Assembly (NCBI GenBank): GCA_946405575.1
Contig: CAMJHP010000006.1
Location: 1-64,000, forward strand
Length of the DNA stretch: 64,000 nucleotides
Direction of reading: 5' to 3'
DNA from: an uncultured Bacteroidales bacterium
GTDB taxonomy: Bacteria; Bacteroidota; Bacteroidia; Bacteroidales; F082
The translations under genes were made by a program, and so were the position numbers. Numbering within the stretch: the stretch's first letter is position 1; each line of letters begins with the position of its first letter. The notes below the pieces were generated by a model. The model worked only from the letters and a program-made list of their open reading frames with translations, did no database searches and was not told the origin of the DNA. This document shows, one piece after another, positions 1 to 7,202 of this stretch.

Positions 1-90
1 CTGAATGTTCGAATTGATGAGTTTGTGTTAGGTTGTTGAATTGCTGATTATTATCCAGATTAACAATTGAACAATTCAACATCCCAACAA

Positions 91-432
91 TTAAACGATT
101 ATACTGTTGATTTCCACTTCGTTGCCTTGCAACAGCCAAGTGTTTTTGCTGTTACAATAGGGACATATCTTGCCGAACTTGACTGTTTCATATTCTTTTT
201 GGCAGTCACCACAGATCGTAACCGCGGGGATGGTGTTGACTTTCATCTCACAGCCCCGAAGGAGGTCTTCCTTGTCGGCGGCCCAACGCCAGCAGTCGGT
301 GAGCAGATGCGGCACAACGGTCGACACCTCGCCGATGTCCATCACCACGCTAGAGACATGCTCCACGTGGTTTTCTTCGGCAACCTGCTTGACGTCCTTG
401 ACGATATAGAATACAATTCCCAGTTCGTGCAT
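91..432 (-). CDS. hypA: Hydrogenase nickel-incorporation protein HypA
   Basis: The protein has 113 residues, the usual HypA length. It begins MHELGI; in the family the N-terminal Met-His-Glu coordinates Ni(II). Two CxxC pairs (C74/C77 and C90/C93) form the expected structural zinc site. HypA is a cytoplasmic metallochaperone that, with HypB, delivers nickel to [NiFe]-hydrogenase precursors. It is the last gene of a minus-strand group, starting 9 bp after the stop of the flavoprotein at 442-3267, with hypB further upstream. No hydrogenase subunit is visible; one may lie beyond the left edge. A role in another nickel enzyme is possible. Confidence 0.93.
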   Translation of the reverse strand: MHELGIVFYIVKDVKQVAEENHVEHVSSVVMDIGEVSTVVPHLLTDCWRWAADKEDLLRGCEMKVNTIPAVTICGDCQKEYETVKFGKICPYCNSKNTWLLQGNEVEINSIIV

Positions 433-441
433 AGCGCTAGA

Positions 442-3267
442 TTACTTTTTGCCAAAGATGATTTTACCCGTACGTTTGAGCATATACGGCAGGATGGCAC
501 TGAACTTGTCCTCAGAGGTGTACATGTTAGATGCATCTGGATTGTCGCGATAGAGATGGATGGCGTCGAAGGCGCACTTGGTCGTGCAGATGCCACAGCC
601 GATGCAACGGTTCTCGTCGACGACGGAAGCACCGCAGCTCAAGCAACGGGCCGTTTCCTTACGCACCTGCTCTTCGCTGAGCGTCACCATATATTCACTG
701 AAGGGATTCTCCTTGGCAGCAACGCTTTCCACCTGACGCGAGCCATTGTCGTACGACTCCACCATGATATCGTCTTTGTCGAGTTCGACGAAGTCACGGC
801 GGTTGCGTCCGATGGTCATATGACCATGCTGCACATAACGGTGCAGACTCTCGGCGGCCTCCTTACCTGCGGCGATGGCATCGATGGCGAATTTAGGTCC
901 TGTATAACAGTCGCCACCCACGAAGATATCCTCTTCGGCGGTCTGGTAGGTCAATTTGTCGGCCACAGGATACACACCACGGAAGAACTCGACCTTGGTG
1001 TCTTTCAGCAGGTCTTTCAAGATGACCGTCTGACCGATGGCAAAGATGACCAAATCGGCATCCAAGGTGATGAGTTCACTCTCATCATATTGAGGCGCAA
1101 AACGATGCTCATTGTCGTAAACCGATGTGCATTTCTTAAACACGATGCCGCTGACCTTACCTTCACCGAGCACCTCTTTCGGTCCCCAGCCAGGATTGAT
1201 CACCACACCGTCTTCGCGGGCTTCGCGGCGTTCCTCAAGTGAGGCAGGCATGATGTCTTCCGTCTCTAACGAAAGCATCGTCACCGTTTCGGCGCCACTG
1301 CGCTTAGCCACACGGGCCGCGTCGATGGCCACATTGCCACCACCGACGACGACCACCTTGCCCGAGACCTTCATCTTGCCGCAGTTGGCGTCGTGCAGAA
1401 AGTCGATGGCAGTGATGGTGCCGGGAAGTGTTTCACCCGTAATGCTGGGCAGTTTGCCTCCCTGGCAGCCGATAGCCACATAGAAACCCTTGTAGCCTTG
1501 TTCGCGGAGTTGTTCTATGGTGATGTCCTTGCCGACTTCCACCCCTGTCTTGATGTCAACGCCAATCTCGCGCATAATGTCAATTTCAGCCTTAATCACC
1601 TCTTTGTCGAGTTTATAGGAAGGAATGCCATATTGCAACATACCTCCAGGGATGTCGTTCTTTTCAAACACGGTGGGATAATAGCCCATTGTGGCGAGAT
1701 AATAGGCGCAACTCAAACCGGCAGGGCCACCGCCGATGACAGCAATCTTCTCGTCCCAACGCTCGATGACGCTCGAAGCGATGTTGATCTCGGGCACAAA
1801 GCGCGTGTCGGCATTAAGGTCCTGGTCAGCGATGAATTTCTTGACGGCATCAATAGCAATGGGCTGATCGATGGTGCCACGAGTACAAGCGTCCTCGCAG
1901 CGACGGTTGCAAACGCGTCCGCAGACCGCCGGGAAGGGGTTCTCGCGCTTGATGAGTTCCAAGGCCTCCTTATACTTGCCCTCAGCGGCTTTCTTCAGAT
2001 AGCCTTGCACAGCGATGTGGGCAGGGCAGGCTGTCTTACAGGGTGCGGTACCCGTCGGATAGCAGTTGATACGGTTCTTGTCGCGGTAGTCTTCCGTCCA
2101 CTTATGCGGTCCCCATTTCTTGGCATCGGGGAGTTCCTGTTTAGGATAAGTCTGTTCGCCATGTTTGGTGCAGAGTTTCTGTCCCAGTCTGACGGCGCCG
2201 GCAGGGCAGTATTCCACGCAACGCCCACAGGCCACACAATTCTTTGGGTCGACCTTGGCCACATAAGCACTTCTCGACAGGTTCGGGGTGTTGAAGAGCT
2301 GCGAGGTACGCAATGCATTACAAATCTTGACATTGCAATTGCAGATGGCGAAAATCTTACCTTCGCCGTCGACATTGGTCACCTGATGCACAAAACCGTT
2401 GTCCTCGGCCTTTTTCAAAATGGCCATAGCCTCATCGTAGGTAATGAAGTGTCCACGACCTGTCTCGGCAAGGTATTCGGCCATATCACCCACACCGATG
2501 CACCAGTCGCGGTAGTCGTCAGCGCAACCCTCGTCGAGTTTCTTGCGGCCATAGCGGCAAGAGCAGATGCCCACTGCCAAATGGCCTTCATAGCGTTTCA
2601 ACCAATAGGAAATATGCTCGATATCAACACTTTGGTTTTCCATGCTGATGGCTTTCTCCACAGGGATGACGTGCATGCCGATGCCTGCGCCACCCATGGG
2701 GATGCTGGGCGTGATCTTCTCCAAGGGCAAGAACGTCATGCGCTCGAAGAACATGGCCAGCTCGGGATGACGGTCCATCAGTTCTGTGTTCATGTTGGTG
2801 TATTCGGCAGAACCTGGGACGAACATAGGCACCCAGTAGATGCGGTCTTCGCGGTTGTATGTGGTTCCAGCCACAGGGCCTTCCTTGGTGTATTTGTCGC
2901 CATAGTCGTACTCCAGCATCCCGAAGTAGGACAGCTTGTCGAGCAACTCGTCGAAAGAAGCGTCATCGGGAGTGTAGTGTTTCTTGGCGTTCCATTCATG
3001 GAGCAACTTGTAGGTACGGTGTTCGCGCACCTTCAAGGGTTTGCCTGGCAGCATATCCAAGAGCAGGTCGAGCGAAGCCTCGCGGGTGGTGGCATCCATC
3101 TCGTCTTCGAAGATACAAGCCAAGCCCCAATACTCAGGGGCATCGCTGGTCATCTTGAGCTTGCCAGGGATGCGGTCGGTGACCTTTTGGACAAACTTCA
3201 GCAGTTTCGGGTTGGGGTTTTTGTCGCCTTTATGTTTGGGGACAAATTTGGTTGACATTTCGGGCAT
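442..3267 (-). CDS. FAD/NAD(P)-dependent oxidoreductase with multiple 4Fe-4S sites (GltD/NfnB-like)
   Basis: This 941-residue multidomain protein has three parts. The N-terminal ~400 residues carry unusual Cys clusters (C235/C237/C248/C256 and C309/C311/C316) and a ferredoxin motif CxxCxxCxxxC at 344-354. The middle is a glutamate-synthase small-subunit/NfnB-like flavoprotein: Cys-rich 4Fe-4S region at 410-461, FAD dinucleotide motif GGGPAG at 512-517 and a second nucleotide-binding motif GGGNVA at 642-647. The C-terminal ferredoxin domain has C875/C878 and C888/C891/C894/C898. It probably moves electrons between NAD(P)H and ferredoxin in the cytoplasm; the exact substrate is not readable. 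It sits between hypB and hypA in one operon, which suggests a link to hydrogen or nickel-enzyme metabolism. A second Met three codons downstream is an alternative start. Confidence 0.85.
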   Translation of the reverse strand: MPEMSTKFVPKHKGDKNPNPKLLKFVQKVTDRIPGKLKMTSDAPEYWGLACIFEDEMDATTREASLDLLLDMLPGKPLKVREHRTYKLLHEWNAKKHYTPDDASFDELLDKLSYFGMLEYDYGDKYTKEGPVAGTTYNREDRIYWVPMFVPGSAEYTNMNTELMDRHPELAMFFERMTFLPLEKITPSIPMGGAGIGMHVIPVEKAISMENQSVDIEHISYWLKRYEGHLAVGICSCRYGRKKLDEGCADDYRDWCIGVGDMAEYLAETGRGHFITYDEAMAILKKAEDNGFVHQVTNVDGEGKIFAICNCNVKICNALRTSQLFNTPNLSRSAYVAKVDPKNCVACGRCVEYCPAGAVRLGQKLCTKHGEQTYPKQELPDAKKWGPHKWTEDYRDKNRINCYPTGTAPCKTACPAHIAVQGYLKKAAEGKYKEALELIKRENPFPAVCGRVCNRRCEDACTRGTIDQPIAIDAVKKFIADQDLNADTRFVPEINIASSVIERWDEKIAVIGGGPAGLSCAYYLATMGYYPTVFEKNDIPGGMLQYGIPSYKLDKEVIKAEIDIMREIGVDIKTGVEVGKDITIEQLREQGYKGFYVAIGCQGGKLPSITGETLPGTITAIDFLHDANCGKMKVSGKVVVVGGGNVAIDAARVAKRSGAETVTMLSLETEDIMPASLEERREAREDGVVINPGWGPKEVLGEGKVSGIVFKKCTSVYDNEHRFAPQYDESELITLDADLVIFAIGQTVILKDLLKDTKVEFFRGVYPVADKLTYQTAEEDIFVGGDCYTGPKFAIDAIAAGKEAAESLHRYVQHGHMTIGRNRRDFVELDKDDIMVESYDNGSRQVESVAAKENPFSEYMVTLSEEQVRKETARCLSCGASVVDENRCIGCGICTTKCAFDAIHLYRDNPDASNMYTSEDKFSAILPYMLKRTGKIIFGKK

Positions 3268-3317
3268 AATATAATTAGTTTGGAGTTGTCAGTTGGGAGT
3301 TGTTCAGTTATCAGTTA

Positions 3318-3992
3318 TCAGTTGTTTTTCCAGGCATTGACTTCGGCGAGGAGCCATTGGACGAAGGCATCTACGCCTTCCCCTGTCTTGGCGCAGATGG
3401 GGATGACTTGGGCTTTGGGGTTACGCTGGTGGATGTAGGATTTGCAGCGTTGGAGGTCGAAATCGAAATACGGCATGACATCCGTCTTGTTAATCAAGAC
3501 AAGGTCACACACCGTGAACATCAAAGGATATTTCAGCGGCTTGTCGTCGCCTTCAGGGACGGAGAGAATCATTGCATTGCGGACGGCACCCGTGTCGAAC
3601 TCAGCGGGACATACAAGATTGCCCACGTTTTCGAGGACGACCATATCCACATCTTTCAAGGCCACGTTGTCGAGACCCTGACGCGTCATCTCCGCGTCGA
3701 GGTGGCACATGCCTCCTGTATGGAGTTGGATGGACGGGACACCTGTGGCTTCCACGATTTTGACGGCATCCACGTCGCTGTCGATGTCGGCTTCCATCAC
3801 TGCCACACGCACCTTGTCCTTGATGCGATTGAGGGTTTGAATAAGGGTTGTCGTCTTCCCACTTCCAGGGGCCGACATCAGGTTAAGGAGAAATACGCCT
3901 TTCGTTTTCAGCTCCTTACGTAAAGCATCGGCATCTTTGTCGTTATCTTCAAAGACACTTTTCTTGATTTCGATAACTTTAACTTCGTCCAT
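3318..3992 (-). CDS. hypB: Hydrogenase nickel-incorporation GTPase HypB
   Basis: The protein has 224 residues from the Met at 3992; the reading frame stays open further upstream, but that part has no family similarity and crosses the promoter. The P-loop is GSGKTT at 43-48, the metal-site segment is GGMCHLD near 94-99, the HypB motif ENVGNLVCP has its Cys at 128, and the GTP-specificity motif is NKTD at 168-171. HypB hydrolyses GTP to drive nickel insertion with HypA. The His-rich nickel-storage N-terminus found in some HypB proteins is absent. It is the first gene of the hypB-flavoprotein-hypA group; a -7 box lies at 4011-4018. Confidence 0.93.
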   Translation of the reverse strand: MDEVKVIEIKKSVFEDNDKDADALRKELKTKGVFLLNLMSAPGSGKTTTLIQTLNRIKDKVRVAVMEADIDSDVDAVKIVEATGVPSIQLHTGGMCHLDAEMTRQGLDNVALKDVDMVVLENVGNLVCPAEFDTGAVRNAMILSVPEGDDKPLKYPLMFTVCDLVLINKTDVMPYFDFDLQRCKSYIHQRNPKAQVIPICAKTGEGVDAFVQWLLAEVNAWKNN

Positions 3993-4010
3993 AAATATAA
4001 GTATTTTCGG

Positions 4011-4043
4011 CAAAGATAAGGGAAAAACGCATTCAAACCCAAA
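4011..4043 (-). promoter_or_regulatory. Promoter for hypB operon
   Basis: On the minus strand the -7 box TATCTTTG (4011-4018) is preceded, 21 nt upstream, by TTTG (4040-4043), matching the Bacteroidota sigma-ABfr pattern TTTG-N19-21-TAnnTTTG. The hypB start lies 18 nt downstream of the -7 box. Confidence 0.65.
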
Positions 4044-4103
4044 TCCTTGCTGAAAAAAGCAAATTAAGTAACTTAAAAAAACCAAACTACATGTTTTTTG
4101 ACG

Positions 4104-4142
4104 CGGGACACGGGACTTTTTACTATGACCATTGACTATGAC
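4104..4142. repeat. Dispersed repeat, copy 1
   Basis: Two 15-mers, CGGGACACGGGACTT (4104-4118) and ACCATTGACTATGAC (4128-4142), recur in inverted orientation at 47465-47513 with a slightly longer spacer. Both copies lie in non-coding DNA between genes. The nature of the element is unknown. Confidence 0.7.
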
Positions 4143-4281
4143 AATGACCGTTTTCACAGTTATGCTGAAATTTCAGCTCTTGGTTGAAGTTGGTCATGGT
4201 CATATTCACAAATCATAGTCCCATGGTTTCGTGTCCAATATGGAAACTTAATCTGCCCTTCTACTTATGAAGAAGGTAGTT

Positions 4282-4839
4282 TTAGGCGAGATTTGTTTGG
4301 GTAGGGTATCCTATCTCGTTCCAAGCTATGCTGTAATGCTTAGCGAAATACCGTTTGGCATGGCGGTTGGCGCGTATCTCGGTCCAAAACACGTTGTGGT
4401 CGCCTTTTCCAAAGGCACTTACCAAGCTGGGCAGCCCGATAAGAGGCAGATAAAACCAACCAAAAAGCCGACTATCGGCTGTATGGCCAAACTCGTGCAT
4501 ACAGATTTGATTTCCAATGATATAAACCTCTCCTTCACCATGCATCCAATGACCAGCCCACAGGTCGACGAAAGTACCCAACGACACGCCCATACTATAG
4601 CCACATCCCAATTTCGTCGCGAAAGTGATGCCGCCCAAGGTATCGACGCGGTCGACCTGACCAGCGAGTGCCCGTGTCACTGAATAAAGCCATCCCACAA
4701 AGGTCTGTGGCAGTTCCCAAGTGAACCTTGAAAGAAGTTGCCATACGCGGCCCAATGGCGAACGTTTATTGTCGGTCAGGAAGAGGCCTCGGGTGAGTTG
4801 GGCAGCGAGTTGGAAACGGTTATAATGATTAGATAACAT
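4282..4839 (-). CDS. Putative zinc-metalloprotease-like membrane protein (HEFGH motif)
   Basis: The protein has 185 residues, using the Met at 4839, 5 nt after a TATCTTTG promoter box. Near residue 114 it has an HEFGH motif (HExxH type, typical of zinc peptidases) followed by TADSR, and then a hydrophobic segment (GWFYLPLIGLPSL) that may sit in or on the membrane. A downstream acidic or histidine third ligand could be the Glu in the WTEIRANRHA segment. I recognise the HEFGH-plus-hydrophobic pattern from uncharacterised Bacteroidota proteins but know no function. It is a single-gene unit between the hyp operon and the defence island. Confidence 0.6.
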   Translation of the reverse strand: MLSNHYNRFQLAAQLTRGLFLTDNKRSPLGRVWQLLSRFTWELPQTFVGWLYSVTRALAGQVDRVDTLGGITFATKLGCGYSMGVSLGTFVDLWAGHWMHGEGEVYIIGNQICMHEFGHTADSRLFGWFYLPLIGLPSLVSAFGKGDHNVFWTEIRANRHAKRYFAKHYSIAWNEIGYPTQTNLA

Positions 4840-4844
4840 GGGAG

Positions 4845-4852
4845 CAAAGATA
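4845..4852 (-). promoter_or_regulatory. -7 box for the HEFGH gene
   Basis: TATCTTTG on the minus strand ends only 5 nt before the ATG at 4839, so the transcript should be nearly leaderless. A TTGG stretch lies about 20 nt further upstream. Confidence 0.55.
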
Positions 4853-4860
4853 CACACTTT

Positions 4861-5004
4861 CTTGGGAGACCAAAAACTTATAATGATTATTTTCCTATCT
4901 ACATCACCACCCAAATCGCCGCCATTGACAAAGAAATAGACCGCATGGTGTACGAACTTTACGACCTAACCCCCGATGAGATCAAAGTGGTAGAAGGAGA
5001 ATAA
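4861..5004 (+). pseudogene. 3' remnant of a restriction/N6-adenine methyltransferase gene
   Basis: In frame from about 4861 to the TAA at 5002-5004 the sequence reads as a C-terminus containing AAIDKEIDRMVYELYDLTP and ending VVEGE. This closely resembles the C-terminal tail (IDxxVYxLYGLTxEEIxxVEG) shared by many Type IIG and related restriction-methyltransferase proteins. No catalytic domain precedes it; the frame is closed by a stop at 4834 and the segment overlaps the promoter of the neighbouring minus-strand gene. I read it as a fossil left by an earlier restriction system at the edge of the defence island. Confidence 0.5.
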
Positions 5005-5099
5005 AGGTCTTCGGCTTGGGCCTCCGAAACCTGGTGGTTGTATTTGCCAAAGCCATAGCCAACAATGCCACACAGCAGGTCTTCCATGAATTGCGACAT
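4959..5099 (-). CDS. Possible 46-residue ORF, function unknown
   Basis: A short minus-strand frame starts MSQFMEDLLCGIVGYGFGKY and ends just inside the restriction-gene remnant on the other strand. Its N-terminal part looks protein-like, but the last ~15 residues are antisense to the remnant, so the true C-terminus may have been lost. It may be a truncated gene or chance. It lies 14 bp downstream of the small membrane-protein gene at 5113-5295. Confidence 0.25.
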   Translation of the reverse strand: MSQFMEDLLCGIVGYGFGKYNHQVSEAQAEDLYSPSTTLISSGVRS

Positions 5100-5112
5100 A
5101 CTTCACTCCTTT

Positions 5113-5295
5113 TTAATCGTTAACGATATAGCGGACTGCGATAATGAAGATGATTACGCATACCACCGTGATGATACCGTAGACATCCGCCCCAGTGAAA
5201 AGCTCAACAAGCAATTCTATAAGAAAACTGAAAATGCCGGCAATAGCACCGAGAATGACTGCGGCAAGACAAAGGATGATTACAAGTTGCTTCAT
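5113..5295 (-). CDS. Small hydrophobic membrane protein
   Basis: The protein has 60 residues from the Met at 5295 (MKQLVIILCL). It consists of two hydrophobic segments, about residues 3-26 and 37-57, separated by a short stretch with Glu and Asp, ending RYIVND. It probably forms a two-span inner-membrane peptide. No family is recognised. A box TATCTTCG (one mismatch to TAnnTTTG) lies about 25 nt upstream on the minus strand. The frame is open 16 codons further upstream, but the Met at 5295 gives a normal membrane start. Confidence 0.55.
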   Translation of the reverse strand: MKQLVIILCLAAVILGAIAGIFSFLIELLVELFTGADVYGIITVVCVIIFIIAVRYIVND

Positions 5296-5458
5296 GATGT
5301 ATATGATTGATCTTTGCGAAGATACGCATTTCCGAACAATCAATCAACGAACCGTGGAATATTTTACCGTACATCCGAATTATAGTGCATCGTTGTCATT
5401 CTCAGTCCTAAAATAATGAGCTTTTTGAAAATAATACTTAAGTCTCGGAAATCTTTTC

Positions 5459-5466
5459 TAATTTTG
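5459..5466 (+). promoter_or_regulatory. -7 box for the 92-residue gene
   Basis: TAATTTTG matches TAnnTTTG and lies 29 nt before the ATG at 5496. No clear -33 element was seen. Confidence 0.45.
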
Positions 5467-5495
5467 TACCCAATTAAATAGAGTTATATGATATA

Positions 5496-5774
5496 ATGAG
5501 TATGAACGAAGAATCTCACATCACCACAATAGCCGATGTTAAGGCTTTCTTCCATCATTTGGTGAATGAACGCAAGGTCAACTTCCATCCGGATGACGAC
5601 TTTGCTGATTACATCAGCGTTAAGGAAGGAACCCCCACCTTCACTAAGGATGAAGTCGCGGTGTTTAACCGTTTGATGGAAGAGTCGTTTGTTGTGTGCG
5701 AGGCATCCGGTGTCGATATTTACGAACTCGGCTTAGAAGAATTGGAAACAGTATTGAAGCCTGCAGAGGCTTGA
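5496..5774 (+). CDS. Hypothetical protein, 92 residues
   Basis: The small acidic protein begins MSMNEESHITTIADVKAFFH. The predicted character is mostly helical (the segment around residues 10-22 and the C-terminal DIYELGLEELETVL), without signal peptide or membrane segment, so it is likely cytoplasmic. The spacing of charged residues and normal codon use support it as a real gene. No domain is recognised. It stands directly upstream of the structured leader of the restriction operon, but it has its own promoter box and there is no sign that it belongs to that system. A Met two codons in is an alternative start. Confidence 0.6.
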   Translation: MSMNEESHITTIADVKAFFHHLVNERKVNFHPDDDFADYISVKEGTPTFTKDEVAVFNRLMEESFVVCEASGVDIYELGLEELETVLKPAEA

Positions 5775-5784
5775 AACAACAAAA

Positions 5785-5811
5785 ATGATTAAAACTGGAA
5801 AAATGACATAG
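5785..5811 (+). other. Possible 8-codon leader peptide
   Basis: An ATG at 5785 opens a frame encoding MIKTGKMT, then TAG, just before the first stem of the structured region. It could be a leader peptide of an attenuator, but no good ribosome-binding sequence precedes it; chance is quite possible. Confidence 0.15.
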
Positions 5812-5827
5812 TAACCAACGAGTCTTG

Positions 5828-6010
5828 AACATCCTTGACAAGGCTGAAATACCAGAATTAGGACCTCGGGGACACGTCAGTCAGTCAAGACAAAGGATGT
5901 TCGCGCTCTATCATAAGGGCGTGGACTGATATTGTATTGACGTGGGCTGTCCTAAGCCTTGGTATTAGCAATCTCATCCACGCCCTCTTCTAAAAAGGAG
6001 GGCTTTTTTA
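5828..6010 (+). ncRNA. Structured leader RNA / attenuator candidate upstream of the restriction operon
   Basis: The interval holds a dense set of complementary segments: AACATCCTTG (5828-5837) with CAAAGGATGTT (5891-5901); AATACCA (5848-5854) with TGGTATT (5960-5966); TTAGGAC (5858-5864) with GTCCTAA (5949-5955); and AGGGCGTGGA (5916-5925) with TCCACGCCCT (5977-5986), a perfect 10-bp stem. The pairs interleave, so they form a pseudoknot or alternative folds. The 3' arm of the last stem overlaps the 5' arm of the terminator at 5982-6010, so the two cannot form together. This is the layout of an attenuator or riboswitch. It could equally be a free small RNA with its own terminator. I recognise no known RNA family. 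Confidence 0.6.
5982..6010 (+). terminator. Intrinsic terminator in the leader
   Basis: GCCCTC (5982-5987) pairs with GAGGGC (5998-6003) and is followed by TTTTTT. It lies 35 nt before the first methyltransferase start, so read-through would be needed for expression from any promoter upstream of it. Confidence 0.75.
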
Positions 6011-6044
6011 TTGCATATAGAATTGTTCGCAGGATAATAAGCAA

Positions 6045-7202
6045 ATGAATATAGACCAGAATACACAAGCAAACATTGATAACGAGGGAATCTCTTGGGT
6101 AGATAAACAATTTAGTCACCCGGAAAGGACCATCCGCCTTGCCACCTCTTTTAGTGGCATTGGCGCTATTGAATATGCATTCAAGCGGTTGGGGCTAAAA
6201 ACAGAGATTGTATTTGCTGGTGATATTGATAAGAATTGTAAAGCAACATATTTCGCGAATTACGAGATAAACGAAGAGCAATGGCACAATGACATCCATT
6301 CATTTAATGCAAAACCTTATAAAGGCAAAGTGGATTTGTTTGTTGGTGGAGCACCATGCCAGGCTTTTTCAATTGTAGGTGACCAGCTGGGATTTGAAGA
6401 TACGAGAGGAACTTTGTTCCGCGAGTTTGCACGAGTTGTAAAAGAGTGTAAGCCAAAAGTGTTTATTTTTGAGAATGTACAGGGGTTGTTTAAACACGAT
6501 GGCGGTCGTACTTGGGATGTAGTAAGAAAGACTTTTGAGGATTATTGCGGTTATGACATCCATTATCAGCTTTTAAATGCTAGAGATTATGGAGTGCCGC
6601 AAACAAGAGAAAGGCTGTATTGCATAGGTTTTCGCAAGAAAACAAAGTTCAAATATCCTGCACCGATTCAATTAAGGTACAAAATGTATGACTTTTTGGA
6701 GGATTACAGCGAGTGCGTGTTTTTTTCTAAATCCGATGGTGTAAAGTATTTAGCCAATGATGAAGAACATCGAAAGAAACTTGCTTCAGGAACCGATGTA
6801 GAGCGTTTTAACGACTTCATTTTTGAAGTAAAAGAGGTGGATGACAAGTTTTATCTTTCTGAAAAGGTGGCAAAATACGTGTTGGCAGGAGGAACTAAGA
6901 CTTTCAAAACATCAACAAAAACAGATCTTGATATAGCCAGACCTTTGTTACAATCCATGCATAAGATGCATAGAGCCGGTGTTGATAATTATGTAACGTA
7001 TAGAAGAGACAAAGGCATTAATGGCATCAGAAAACTAACACCTCGCGAATGCCATCGTCTTATGGGATTTCGAGATGATTTCAGAATTGTTGTAGGCAAC
7101 ACACCAGCGTATATGCAAGCAGGGAACAGTATTGTTGTTGATGTGCTAATGGCCATTTTAAAACAACTTGATATAACAAGATACGGGATAGATGAAAAAT
7201 AA
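6045..7202 (+). CDS. C5-cytosine DNA methyltransferase M1 (LlaJI-type system)
   Basis: The 385-residue protein has the ordered C5-methyltransferase motifs: I FSGIG (36-40, S-adenosylmethionine binding), IV GGAPCQAFS with catalytic Cys105, VI ENV (143-145), VIII QTRERLY (186-192), IX LTPRECHRLMGF and X GNS near the C-terminus. The variable stretch between VIII and IX (about 200-335) is the target-recognition region. It methylates host DNA to protect it from the cognate nuclease. It overlaps the second methyltransferase gene by 11 bp and is clearly its paralogue outside the recognition region. Two methyltransferases suit an asymmetric site, one per strand, as in LlaJI (GACGC). The actual site here is unknown. 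Confidence 0.93.
   Translation: MNIDQNTQANIDNEGISWVDKQFSHPERTIRLATSFSGIGAIEYAFKRLGLKTEIVFAGDIDKNCKATYFANYEINEEQWHNDIHSFNAKPYKGKVDLFVGGAPCQAFSIVGDQLGFEDTRGTLFREFARVVKECKPKVFIFENVQGLFKHDGGRTWDVVRKTFEDYCGYDIHYQLLNARDYGVPQTRERLYCIGFRKKTKFKYPAPIQLRYKMYDFLEDYSECVFFSKSDGVKYLANDEEHRKKLASGTDVERFNDFIFEVKEVDDKFYLSEKVAKYVLAGGTKTFKTSTKTDLDIARPLLQSMHKMHRAGVDNYVTYRRDKGINGIRKLTPRECHRLMGFRDDFRIVVGNTPAYMQAGNSIVVDVLMAILKQLDITRYGIDEK

Noticed and set aside
67-1242. Long plus-strand open frame of 391 codons opposite the flavoprotein gene
   Set aside because: It is antisense to a well-supported gene with clear Fe-S and FAD motifs, has no recognisable domain and shows the composition expected of a shadow frame. 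The same applies to the long frames at 1393-3255 and 25281-26858.
5828-6010. Retron or CRISPR-related RNA
   Set aside because: No reverse transcriptase, Cas gene or repeat-spacer pattern lies nearby; the stem-terminator layout fits a leader or small RNA better. A 6S-like RNA could not be supported either, since the pairs interleave instead of forming one long rod.
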